A stretch of DNA of 7,404 nt from Desulfobacterales bacterium (GTDB lineage Bacteria > Desulfobacterota > Desulfobacteria > Desulfobacterales > C00003060): positions 1 through 7,404 of the forward strand of contig DAOVOU010000101.1 of the NCBI GenBank assembly GCA_030629475.1, read 5' to 3'. Under the pieces are notes generated by a model. It was not told where the DNA came from and did no database searches. It saw only the letters and a program-made list of their open reading frames with translations. Numbering within the stretch: the first letter of the stretch is position 1; each line of letters begins with the position of its first letter. The translations under genes and the position numbers were made by a program. Of this stretch, positions 1-5,703 are shown one piece after another.

Positions 1-8
1 TCCTCCTT
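1..8 (-). promoter_or_regulatory. Strong Shine-Dalgarno for a gene starting just outside the window
   Basis: Read on the minus strand, the first eight bases are AAGGAGGA, a near-perfect complement of the 16S rRNA 3' end. A minus-strand start codon should lie a few bases beyond position 1. Together with the promoter at 28-56 this marks the 5' end of a gene or operon to the left, plausibly the polysaccharide cluster served by the regulator at 282-860 (inference). Confidence 0.6.
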
Positions 9-27
9 AGTAGGGTACATTCATTAA

Positions 28-56
28 ATATTACATAGTTCTTGACAAGTTGTCAG
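28..56 (-). promoter_or_regulatory. Sigma-70-like promoter with overlapping palindromic operator
   Basis: On the minus strand CTGACA (positions 56-51, 5 of 6 matches to TTGACA) is followed by exactly 17 nt and then TAATAT (33-28, 4 of 6 matches to TATAAT). Transcription would begin near position 21, leaving a short leader with the strong Shine-Dalgarno at 1-8. The 13-bp palindrome TGACAAGTTGTCA (43-55, six-base half-sites around one central G) covers most of the -35 box and part of the spacer, where a repressor would act. The regulator encoded just upstream (282-860) is the obvious candidate ligand, but that link is inference. Confidence 0.5.
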
Positions 57-281
57 CGGAAATGGGGTCCATGACATTCATTAATGGGGGACGTTGCCAC
101 TATTCCACTATTTGCCCAATGAATCCTACAAGAATCCTCTTTTGCCATACCAGGGAAATATGTCTGAAGCCCTATATCATAGCCATTTGGTTGAAATAAA
201 GTCCCTTACCGACGTTTTAGGAGTCTTTTGAAAGCCCATTTGTAAAGGCGCAACGCCGATGGTGATCTTAACTCGTCTCTA

Positions 282-860
282 TTACAGCATGACCACCTTG
301 TTGCGGGGAATTCCTTTTTCCAGTATCTTCTCCAGAACATCCTCCCTTGATCCCACGGCAGTGATGAAGATTCTATCAAAGGAAAGCGACTCAAGCCTGG
401 CAGGATCTGTGACCACGCGCCCCAAATATTTTTCGCCTATTTTCTTATCATCTACCGCAGCCACCATTTCAATGGGAGTCTCTTGCAAACAAATGAACGC
501 AATTTCGGCAAAGTCGCTTGCACCGTAAAAAACGATGCGATGTACCCCTTGAGCAACAAGGTCCTTGAAAAGTTCGCGCAACTTCCTGCGGGCACTCCTA
601 TAAAACTGGAACGAATACTGGATGTACTCATAGGTCAAGCGCGTCTTTTCGGCTGCTCCTTTGGGCGTTAGGATGTACTTGACCCGATTTCTGGGAATAG
701 TGGTGATCTTGAAGTACCCCTTGTTGGCAAAACGCTTGATAAACGAGTTGACAAGCCCCAGGGAGACATTCAGCTTCCTGGCCAGGTCACGCTGGCTCGG
801 AGCGTGGTCTTTCTCGATCTCTTCAAGGAGCCGCAAGGTACGTAGATCTTGATGGTCCAT
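282..860 (-). CDS. Winged-helix regulator with C-terminal Rossmann-like domain, polysaccharide-locus type
   Basis: This 192-residue protein is predicted to be a cytoplasmic DNA-binding regulator. Residues 5-70 form a winged helix: a helix-turn-helix around QRDLARKLNVSLGLVNSFIK (about 23-42), then a basic wing with RNRVKYILTPKG (57-68). A helical linker (about 72-104) leads to a Rossmann-like domain starting at RIVFYGASDFAEIAF (108-122), resembling the nucleotide-sugar-binding N-domain of sugar acyltransferases and epimerases; it contains VDDKKIGEKYLG (136-147). Proteins with this layout are common at the head of exopolysaccharide or O-antigen clusters in Desulfobacterota and relatives (family knowledge), so a sugar-nucleotide ligand is plausible but unproven. 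The ATG is preceded by no clear Shine-Dalgarno. No polysaccharide gene lies within the window; one may begin just left of position 1. Target operators and ligand are unknown. Confidence 0.8.
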   Translation of the reverse strand: MDHQDLRTLRLLEEIEKDHAPSQRDLARKLNVSLGLVNSFIKRFANKGYFKITTIPRNRVKYILTPKGAAEKTRLTYEYIQYSFQFYRSARRKLRELFKDLVAQGVHRIVFYGASDFAEIAFICLQETPIEMVAAVDDKKIGEKYLGRVVTDPARLESLSFDRIFITAVGSREDVLEKILEKGIPRNKVVML

Positions 861-1177
861 ATTTTAGATATTGGAAAAAAATCCGGTCAACAGGCATAGC
901 TCCGCCTGTTAGGTTACATGAGATCTTTCTGGCAATCCCACGAAAACAAGAGTTTTTTGAATTGGCGTGAAAGGGCAAGTGTTCACCCTTTGAACGTTCA
1001 GAAAACGAACATATTCCGGATCGCATGTCAAGCAAAATCTGCTCTATTCGCTCTTTTTCGTCTGCTCAGGAGCATGCAAAAGGGATTCAAGAGTCGCAAG
1101 GGGACCTTGGGAACATCGTTGACTATCATTTTTCGTATAACGCTTGAAACGGCAGAGCCGGCGGAAAAAGGGAGGGA
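861..1177. other. 317-nt intergenic region with hairpin and GTTC/GAAC half-sites
   Basis: No convincing coding sequence is visible on either strand. The region holds the stem at 889-910, a cluster of GTTC/GAAC half-sites at 981-1010 that includes the perfect 10-bp palindrome TGAACGTTCA (991-1000), and a weak 4-bp hairpin CGGC-AGA-GCCG (1150-1160) just past the stop of the membrane protein gene. A TTGACA hexamer (minus strand, 1031-1026) has no matching -10 at proper spacing. A promoter for the regulator is expected here but cannot be pinned down. Confidence 0.5.
889..910 (-). terminator. Hairpin with downstream T-run before the regulator (terminator-like or leader)
   Basis: AACAGGC (889-895) and GCCTGTT (904-910) form a perfect 7-bp stem with an 8-nt loop. 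On the minus strand a run of seven T (881-875) follows, but seven bases separate it from the stem, so the match to an intrinsic terminator is imperfect. It could end the transcript of the membrane protein at 1178-1594, or act as a leader structure, since the regulator's ATG is only about 15 nt past the T-run. Confidence 0.3.
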
Positions 1178-1594
1178 CTATAATGCCCCTTTGGGAGGAA
1201 GGAGTTTCTCTATAAGACCTTTCAAGAAGGCAATCTCATCCTTATGCGTCTCAAGGATTGTTTCCATTCTAGTCTGTCTTCTATGCATCTGCCATTGCAT
1301 ACGAAGCACAAATCCCAGTATTATAAGGGCAATTGTAATAAAAAGCCCAAGCATCCATTGTATAGTGTCAAAGCGACTGTTCATCTCGGAACGAAGATCA
1401 TTTATACGATTATTAAGACCTTTATCTAAATTATCAATACGCTTCTCAAGATTCTTCTGCCCCTCTTCCAATCTGGTAAGCCTCTCCACTATCTCCCTAT
1501 CGCTTATCCTAGGGGCGGTCTCAAGGGCAAATAAGAGACTCGGTATTATTAACACCGCGATCATAAATGTCATAACTATTGTTCTTTTTTTCAT
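1178..1594 (-). CDS. Small single-pass membrane protein with exported coiled coil, unknown function
   Basis: This 138-residue protein of unassigned function begins with a basic start (MKKR) and a hydrophobic stretch to about residue 23, ending LLFA-LE, which reads as a cleavable signal peptide or an N-terminal anchor. Residues about 31-78 form a charged heptad-rich coiled coil (LTRLEEGQKNLEKRIDNL). A transmembrane segment follows at about 80-98, then a basic RMQWQMHRRQTR and an amphipathic helix to residue 131. The positive charges after the membrane span predict a periplasmic coiled coil and a cytoplasmic tail, probably as an oligomer. Similar short signal/coiled-coil/TM proteins are widespread hypotheticals in environmental proteobacteria (general recollection). 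An AAGGA motif lies just one base before the ATG, closer than usual. The gene starts 12 nt after the stop of the dehydrogenase fragment, so its promoter may lie inside that remnant. Confidence 0.75.
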   Translation of the reverse strand: MKKRTIVMTFMIAVLIIPSLLFALETAPRISDREIVERLTRLEEGQKNLEKRIDNLDKGLNNRINDLRSEMNSRFDTIQWMLGLFITIALIILGFVLRMQWQMHRRQTRMETILETHKDEIAFLKGLIEKLLPPKGAL

Positions 1595-1606
1595 GTCCTT
1601 AATCTA

Positions 1607-1843
1607 CTAGATGAAATCCATCATTGTCAACCCTCTAATCAGGACTCCGTCATTCTTGCCCATGACACGCCAAAACCACAAATTGAGAACGGCCCTCACC
1701 CCTACCAAAACGATCCGTCCCTGTTTCCGACACATCTGGGCCGCCTGGTGTACTGGCTCACTGCTTTTCGTCGCTGCGGTGATCAGCGCCCCGTCCAGTC
1801 CTCGATCTCTGGAAAAGGATAGAACCGCAGCGGCATCTTTCAT
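1607..1843 (-). pseudogene. Remnant of a zinc-type / bi-domain dehydrogenase
   Basis: Only about 49 recognisable residues survive (positions 1697-1843). The segment with FSRDRGLDGALITAATKS, then AAQMCRKQGRIVLVGV, matches the NAD(P)-binding region of zinc-containing alcohol dehydrogenases. It is closest in style to the bi-domain oxidoreductases (dehydrogenase fused to a Gfo/Idh domain) found in polysaccharide clusters. The full-length family has several hundred residues. Here the catalytic zinc domain is missing upstream, where an in-frame TGA precedes the ATG by one codon. After GRIVLVGV the reading turns into unrelated sequence to the TAG. The 5' edge lies six bases from the 14-bp inverted repeat at 1849-1862, which suggests truncation by an insertion or rearrangement. 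It is unlikely to encode a working enzyme. Confidence 0.65.
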
Positions 1844-2162
1844 TTTTCAGTTTACACTTTTTCAGAAAAGAGAATAAAAGGCTTATGCCTTAACTCCCTG
1901 GGCTGGAGCTTTTGGAGTTAATCCCTGGCCCAGACCGGGTTTGCCTCGGTAAGAGATTGTTCGAGTGGTGTCGCGCCAGGGCGGGCCGTAAGGATTTTAT
2001 ATCAAAAAAGTGTAAACTACTTTTTGGCTTGTGTGAAGGATGCCAATTTCAGATATGATTCCTGGAATCCTGGTGAGGCTGGTGGCGGGTCAATACTGTA
2101 AGCACCAGCACCAGGGCGGGCAGGGCAGGCCAATTGCAAAACGAAGTAGAACCAAGTTCGGA
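1844..2162. other. 319-nt gene-free region between dehydrogenase remnant and helix-hairpin-helix gene
   Basis: The left half is the inverted-repeat-bounded segment (1849-2018). The right half (2019-2162) reads open on both strands for short distances and contains a CAGCACCAGCACCAGG stretch and a run of GGGCGGGCAGGGCAGG. I recognise no protein domain in it. It may be decayed coding DNA or a dispersed intergenic repeat. No tRNA or clear terminator is seen. Confidence 0.4.
1849..2018. repeat. 170-bp segment bounded by 14-bp perfect inverted repeats (MITE-like)
   Basis: AGTTTACACTTTTT (1849-1862) recurs as its exact reverse complement AAAAAGTGTAAACT (2005-2018). The 142-bp interior has no gene but contains small fold-backs: TAACTCC/GGAGTTA and CTGGGC/GCCCAG around 1890-1932. 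This layout suits a miniature inverted-repeat element or the two ends of a larger deleted element. No clear target-site duplication is visible. The left end abuts the dehydrogenase remnant. Confidence 0.4.
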
Positions 2163-2699
2163 TTATCGGACTCTGATATAGTATCGGATGCCGGCAAAGA
2201 TAGCAGGTCCTATCCCTTCGACTTTTTTGATGTCTTCAATGTCATGAAAAGGCCCGTGTCTTTCTCTGTACTCGTATATTCTTACTGCCATAACCGGACC
2301 AATATTCGGCAGGCGGATCAGCTCTTTAAGGCTGGTCTTATTAATATTGACAGGCTCCTTCATCTCCTCTTTAGACTGTTTAAGCTTGAAACGATAGTAA
2401 TGCTCCTCAAGGCGCCTTCTGGCGGTCTCCTTATGATTAGGGTCCACCCAGGTTTCATCGCCAAAGGTACCCAGACAACAAATCAACTGGTCGATATCAA
2501 TATGGCCATTTATGTCACGAATTGGAAAGTGCCTAACCTTCTTCCCATTTTTGTCAATTTCCACCAATGCAAAGGAAGAGTCAGGCAAGGACCTGATTGT
2601 AAAATCCGACCATCCCTGGGAATGTGCTTGATGATGAGGATACAAGAACAATGAAAAAACCATGCAAACAACAAAGGCAATCAGAATATTTTTGATCAT
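2163..2699 (-). CDS. Exported ComEA-like helix-hairpin-helix protein
   Basis: This 178-residue protein has an N-terminal signal sequence (residues 1-27, hydrophobic core ILIAFVVCMVFSLFL, likely cut near AHS-QG). A domain I do not recognise follows (about 30-110), with VEIDKNGKKVRHFPIRDING and a charged helix RRRLEEHYYRFKLKQ. The C-terminal 60 residues are a ComEA-type tandem helix-hairpin-helix: PVNINKTSLKELIRLPNIGP (116-135) and KKVEGIGPAIFAGI (158-171). ComEA-family domains bind double-stranded DNA without sequence specificity and, in competence systems, capture DNA in the periplasm. A role in DNA binding outside the cytoplasm is therefore the best guess. No other competence gene is nearby and the extra N-domain is unlike classical short ComEA, so DNA uptake is not established. 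The Shine-Dalgarno is weak. The ATG is favoured because it opens directly into the signal peptide. Confidence 0.8.
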   Translation of the reverse strand: MIKNILIAFVVCMVFSLFLYPHHQAHSQGWSDFTIRSLPDSSFALVEIDKNGKKVRHFPIRDINGHIDIDQLICCLGTFGDETWVDPNHKETARRRLEEHYYRFKLKQSKEEMKEPVNINKTSLKELIRLPNIGPVMAVRIYEYRERHGPFHDIEDIKKVEGIGPAIFAGIRYYIRVR

Positions 2700-2815
2700 A
2701 GTGGTATATTTCTTTTTTGATCTGGTCGAAAGGTGCCCTGTGCCCTCCGCCTTTTCCTGAAATCTCTTGCCGCATGAAAGGCACTCCAGATCATCCCCGG
2801 ATCTCTTGTCGCGTC

Positions 2816-2834
2816 AAATCGCAAAGCGATTTTA
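2816..2834 (-). other. Stem-loop at the stop codon of the SAM hydrolase gene
   Basis: AAATCGC (2816-2822) and GCGATTT (2826-2832) form a perfect 7-bp stem with a 3-nt loop, starting within the TAA stop on the minus strand. No T-run follows, so it is more likely a transcript-stabilising or rho-dependent 3' structure than an intrinsic terminator. Confidence 0.4.
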
Positions 2835-3644
2835 TGACTTGACTCTTACGCTCTGACCGATCCTGACATTAAAATAGGTACGGGCATCTGCCTGATTCAA
2901 AGAGATCTCAAGGAGATTCCGGCTTCCGAAGATGGCAACCGGAGAGCCGATCTTCACACTGTCATAAGACTTTGACACGCCTTGAATCCTGGACCTTCCC
3001 AGCTTGATCACAACTTCTTTTGATTTCACATCATCTTTAAACCTTTCAAAGGTTGCCTGACTGATATTTGTAACAAGGTTTCCGAAATGATCAATCGATA
3101 TGACAGTGCCAACCAGTTCATCTCTGGCAGAGACAAAGGGTGCGGGAACGTCAAGTCTAGTGATATTGGAAAGTGGAATCTCTTGTCCGAGGCATAGCAT
3201 ATCAACGCCCTTTGACAGGTGGGCTGCTGCAGGGGCAAATATATCACGGCCGTGAAACGTGTCACTCACCGGTTTCAGAAAATATTTCTGGTTGGTTATC
3301 GCACAAATTTTCTCCACCCTTCCACTGTCGATGACCATGGTCAAGACGCCATTGTCGGGTGCTACAAAGAAATGGCCTTTGTGTTGGAGGCAAATGACCT
3401 TTCTCTTTCCGCCGACACCGGGATCGACCACAACCACGTGAATAGCACCTTTCGGAAAATACCTGAAGGAGGCGTTCACTGTTAGGGCTGCCTGTGTGAT
3501 ATCGTGTCTGGTAATGTTGTGGTTAATATCAACGAGATTAACTCCGGGGTTTATGGAGAGGATGACCCCCTTCATAACGCCAACGTACTCATCCTCAAGG
3601 CCAAAATCGGTAAGCAAGGTTATAACCGGGGTCTTTTCCTTCAC
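2832..3644 (-). CDS. SAM hydrolase, adenosine-forming (SAM hydroxide adenosyltransferase, DUF62 family)
   Basis: This 270-residue cytoplasmic enzyme is of full family length. Members hydrolyse S-adenosylmethionine to adenosine and L-methionine using an activated water. They are homologous to fluorinase and chlorinase but lack halide specificity. The N-domain opens with the hallmark VITLLTDFGLEDEYVG (7-22). The Asp-Arg-His triad of the hydrolase branch is visible: D74 in VVVVDPGVGG, R81 in GGKRKVI and H131 in DTFHGRD. These keep family-like spacing and argue for hydrolysis rather than halogenation. The C-terminal beta-barrel domain runs from about 170, with SIDHFGNLVTNI (183-194). The start is GTG: an in-frame TAA lies one codon upstream, and the first alternative starts fall inside the conserved core. 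The physiological role is unclear, perhaps SAM disposal. It lies 181 nt after ruvB in the same orientation, behind a fold-back repeat. Confidence 0.9.
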   Translation of the reverse strand: MKEKTPVITLLTDFGLEDEYVGVMKGVILSINPGVNLVDINHNITRHDITQAALTVNASFRYFPKGAIHVVVVDPGVGGKRKVICLQHKGHFFVAPDNGVLTMVIDSGRVEKICAITNQKYFLKPVSDTFHGRDIFAPAAAHLSKGVDMLCLGQEIPLSNITRLDVPAPFVSARDELVGTVISIDHFGNLVTNISQATFERFKDDVKSKEVVIKLGRSRIQGVSKSYDSVKIGSPVAIFGSRNLLEISLNQADARTYFNVRIGQSVRVKS

Positions 3645-3695
3645 GTCTTAACTCGACAAACGCCTGCAACTTGGTGCAATGTTGCTCATTAATCC

Positions 3696-3762
3696 GATAC
3701 TGGATGCTGGATGCTGGATTCAAGACGTATTATCCAGTATCAAGTATCAAGCATCCAGCATC
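3696..3762. repeat. Intergenic fold-back made of 7-nt tandem units
   Basis: The left arm (3696-3719) repeats ATRCTGG in 7-nt steps. The right arm (3732-3762) repeats ATCMAGY in 7-nt steps and is its degenerate reverse complement: 20 of 24 positions pair in one register, and perfect 10-bp matches exist in others (GATACTGGAT with ATCCAGTATC; GATGCTGGAT with ATCCAGCATC). The arms are separated by 12 nt. It lies between ruvB and the SAM hydrolase gene and lacks a T-run, so it is not an ordinary terminator. Confidence 0.85.
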
Positions 3763-3825
3763 TGAAGATATCTCCGGCGAGACAAGAATTGGGAAAGTAA
3801 CCACTAATATAATGAAGCCACACTT

Positions 3826-4881
3826 TTACCTAAAAAGCCCCTGTTGGATTGGCAAGCCAAAATGACGGTAGGTTTCTTCTGAGATCTTCCGGCCAGATGA
3901 GGTCCGAGTCAAGAATCCGATTTTCAACAAGTACGGCTCCACAACATCCACCAGGGTATCAGACTCTTCTTGCAAGGTGGCCGCAATGGCCTCGATGCCC
4001 ACAGGCCCTCCCTTGTAAAAGTCGATAATGGCTTTCAAAAACTTTCTGTCCAGCACTGTCAGGCCCTTTTCATCCACCCCCTCAAGCTCTAAGGCCTCAC
4101 AGACTGTGCCTTTGCGAATAATCCCGTCGCCTCTGACCTGGGCAAAGTCCCGCACCCGCTTCAAGAGCCGGTTCACGATCCGGGGGGTACCCCGAGAGCG
4201 GCGTGCAATCTCGTAGGCGCCATCTGTGTTCATTTCAACATTCAAAAGGACCGCCGAACGTTTGGCAATAAGAACCAGATCCTCCTCAGAGTAAAAATCG
4301 AGGCTCCTAAGTATGCCAAAACGTTCACGTAGGGGGGCTGAGAGCAATCCTGCACGGGTTGTGGCACCCACCAGGACAAACCGTGCCAGGCGGTATCGGT
4401 GACTTCTGGCATGAACGCCCTTATCAAAGATAAAATCGACCGCAAAATCTTCCATGGCCGGATACAGAAATTCCTCAACCACTCTCGGAAGCCGGTGGAT
4501 CTCATCAATAAAAAGTATGTCTCCTTCTTCCAGATGGGTCAGAATGCCTAAGAGATCGCCGCCCTTCTCCAGGGCCGGACCACTGGTCACTGTCATGTTA
4601 ACACCCATTTCTTCAGCAATGATGTGGGCAAGGGTTGTCTTGCCCAGACCAGGCGGGGCATGAAACAGGATGTGATCGAGTGCCTCTTTCCGTTGGAGTG
4701 CGGCCTCAATAGCAATACTGAGGGCCTCCACCACCTCGGCCTGACCAATATATTCCTTTAAACTCTTAGGCCTGAGGCTTATGAATTCTGATGTTTCCTC
4801 GGCAGGATCAGCCTTCTTAGAAAGCAGGGCAACGCTGCTCTCACCAGCTGCTTTGCCTTCTTGCGGATTCTCATTTCCCAT
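3826..4881 (-). CDS. ruvB: RuvB, Holliday junction branch-migration ATPase
   Basis: This 351-residue AAA+ motor, loaded on Holliday junctions by RuvA, drives branch migration in recombinational repair and fork restart. The RuvB hallmarks are intact: SLRPKSLKEYIGQ (35-47), Walker A APPGLGKT (75-82), Walker B ILFIDEIHRL (122-131), sensor 1 in VGATTRAG (171-178), the arginine-finger region PLRERFGI (183-190) and the sensor 2 arginine in SRGTPRIVNRLLKRVRDF (229-246). The C-terminal winged-helix DNA-binding domain (about 270-351) includes GGPVGIEAIA and ends with the typical EPYLLKIGFLTRTSSGR. The N-terminal 30 residues are a variable extension, making it slightly longer than E. coli RuvB. The ATG overlaps the ruvA stop by one base (TAATG), implying translational coupling and balanced RuvA/RuvB output. 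Nothing looks damaged. Confidence 0.98.
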   Translation of the reverse strand: MGNENPQEGKAAGESSVALLSKKADPAEETSEFISLRPKSLKEYIGQAEVVEALSIAIEAALQRKEALDHILFHAPPGLGKTTLAHIIAEEMGVNMTVTSGPALEKGGDLLGILTHLEEGDILFIDEIHRLPRVVEEFLYPAMEDFAVDFIFDKGVHARSHRYRLARFVLVGATTRAGLLSAPLRERFGILRSLDFYSEEDLVLIAKRSAVLLNVEMNTDGAYEIARRSRGTPRIVNRLLKRVRDFAQVRGDGIIRKGTVCEALELEGVDEKGLTVLDRKFLKAIIDFYKGGPVGIEAIAATLQEESDTLVDVVEPYLLKIGFLTRTSSGRKISEETYRHFGLPIQQGLFR

Positions 4882-5498
4882 TAGCTTACTTCGCCGCGAT
4901 AGACCTCTTCAAAGAGTTCTTCTGCCGTAGTAATAGTGCTATTTCTTTTCAGGGCGGCAGCTATCAACTCCTTGGCTTCTTTCACCTTGTGGCCGAGTTG
5001 TTTTACCAGGACATTCTGTACCTGCGCCTTGAAATCCTCCAGTGGGGCAGCTTCGGCCGGTTTTTCAACCTCTCGGATCAAGGCAAACTTGGCCACTTTG
5101 CCTTCCAGGGTAGCCAGGATCTTCTGGGCCGTTCGGTTCCCGATCCCTTTCAATTGTCTTAGAAAACCCGCGTCCCCGGACTCTATGGCCCTGGCAATCT
5201 CTCGAACCGATACCGTAAGGGCCTGAACCGCCTTCATCGGTCCAATATCTTCCACTGATATGAAGTAACGGAAGAACTCACGTTCCACCTCCAGGTTAAA
5301 ACCTATGAGGGTTGGCTTAGGCTGACGCTCGGTCTGATGGTAGTGAATGTATAACGTAACCTCTTCACCAATCTTTTTGGAGTCAATGGACTCTCTGACA
5401 ATTGTGGGCAGGAGTATTTCGTAACCAACCTGATTGGCCAGCAGTAAGATACGATCCTGTTCCTTTTTTAACAGCTTGCCTTCCAGATAGCCGATCAT
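4881..5498 (-). CDS. ruvA: RuvA, Holliday junction-binding subunit
   Basis: RuvA tetramers clamp the four-way junction and recruit RuvB hexamers. This 205-residue protein matches the usual length. Residues 1-66 form the OB-fold domain (MIGYLEGKLL start, ending LIGFNLE). Two helix-hairpin-helix motifs follow: SVEDIGPMKAVQAL (81-94) and LKGIGNRTAQKIL (116-128). A linker rich in A, E and P (about 143-156) leads to the RuvB-binding domain III (157-205). The reading frame also opens at a GTG three codons earlier, but the ATG is preferred because RuvA proteins begin with MIG and a GGGG lies about 8 nt upstream. The loop that carries the acidic pin in E. coli (Glu55, Asp56) reads QTERQPKPT here, with one acidic residue and added proline and lysine. 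It overlaps ruvB by one base and follows ruvC after a 205-nt gap. Confidence 0.95.
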   Translation of the reverse strand: MIGYLEGKLLKKEQDRILLLANQVGYEILLPTIVRESIDSKKIGEEVTLYIHYHQTERQPKPTLIGFNLEVEREFFRYFISVEDIGPMKAVQALTVSVREIARAIESGDAGFLRQLKGIGNRTAQKILATLEGKVAKFALIREVEKPAEAAPLEDFKAQVQNVLVKQLGHKVKEAKELIAAALKRNSTITTAEELFEEVYRGEVS

Positions 5499-5558
5499 CT
5501 TCCACACCCCGCATGGCCGTAAACTGCGATTTTTGAGCCGAGAGCAGAGAGGTTTATC

Positions 5559-5624
5559 GGGTTTGTTGGGTTCATTGAGTTTATTGAGTTAAGACCCAAC
5601 GAACACAACAAACACAACAAACAC
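5559..5624. repeat. Intergenic fold-back made of 9-nt tandem units
   Basis: The left arm steps through GGGTTTGTT, GGGTTCATT and GAGTTTATT (5559-5585). The right arm steps through AACGAACAC, AACAAACAC and AACAAACAC (5598-5624), which are degenerate reverse complements in the same 9-nt phase. The arms almost meet at 5591-5592, so the whole 66 nt could fold into one long imperfect hairpin helped by G-T pairs. It sits between ruvC and ruvA. Confidence 0.85.
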
Positions 5625-5703
5625 AGGTAACTGGCAAATATTGGTCCAGAAAGCGATGGCGCCCAAAAACTAAAAGGCTGAACTTTTGACCGTTCAAAGT
5701 ATA

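Noticed and set aside
247..257. GGCG-CAA-CGCC hairpin after the regulator stop as intrinsic terminator
   Set aside because: It has only a 4-bp stem and a three-T run on the minus strand, too weak to call.
1150..1160. CGGC-AGA-GCCG hairpin after the membrane protein stop as terminator
   Set aside because: The stem is 4 bp and only three T follow, which is below what I would call a terminator.
918..1610. Plus-strand open frame of 230 codons
   Set aside because: It is antisense to the coiled-coil membrane protein and rich in Ser, Ile, Arg and Cys, as expected for a shadow frame. The minus-strand protein has a clear topology.
1600..1630. TTGACA on the minus strand (1630-1625) as promoter for the membrane protein gene
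   Set aside because: With a 15-17 nt spacer the -10 candidates (TAGATT, GATTAA) are poor, and the transcript would start at or past the ATG, so the match is probably chance.
2040..2654. Plus-strand open frame of 204 codons
   Set aside because: Most of it lies antisense to the helix-hairpin-helix gene, which has a signal peptide and a recognisable domain. The first 40 codons look mildly protein-like but match nothing I know.
2700..2812. Upstream extension of the helix-hairpin-helix frame with a CxxC motif (GDDLECLSCGKRF)
   Set aside because: It looks like half a zinc ribbon, but the stretch back to the in-frame TGA contains no ATG, GTG or TTG, and it would bury the signal peptide. It could be a remnant; a near-repeat ATCTCTTGYCGC (2762-2773 and 2801-2812) lies within it.
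2832..3644. SAM hydrolase homologue as a fluorinase or chlorinase
   Set aside because: The Asp-Arg-His triad of the water-using branch is present with family-like spacing, and no halogenation genes are nearby.
3696..3762. Fold-back after ruvB as an intrinsic terminator or a CRISPR array
   Set aside because: It has no T-run on either side, and the units are 7 nt without spacers, so neither description fits.
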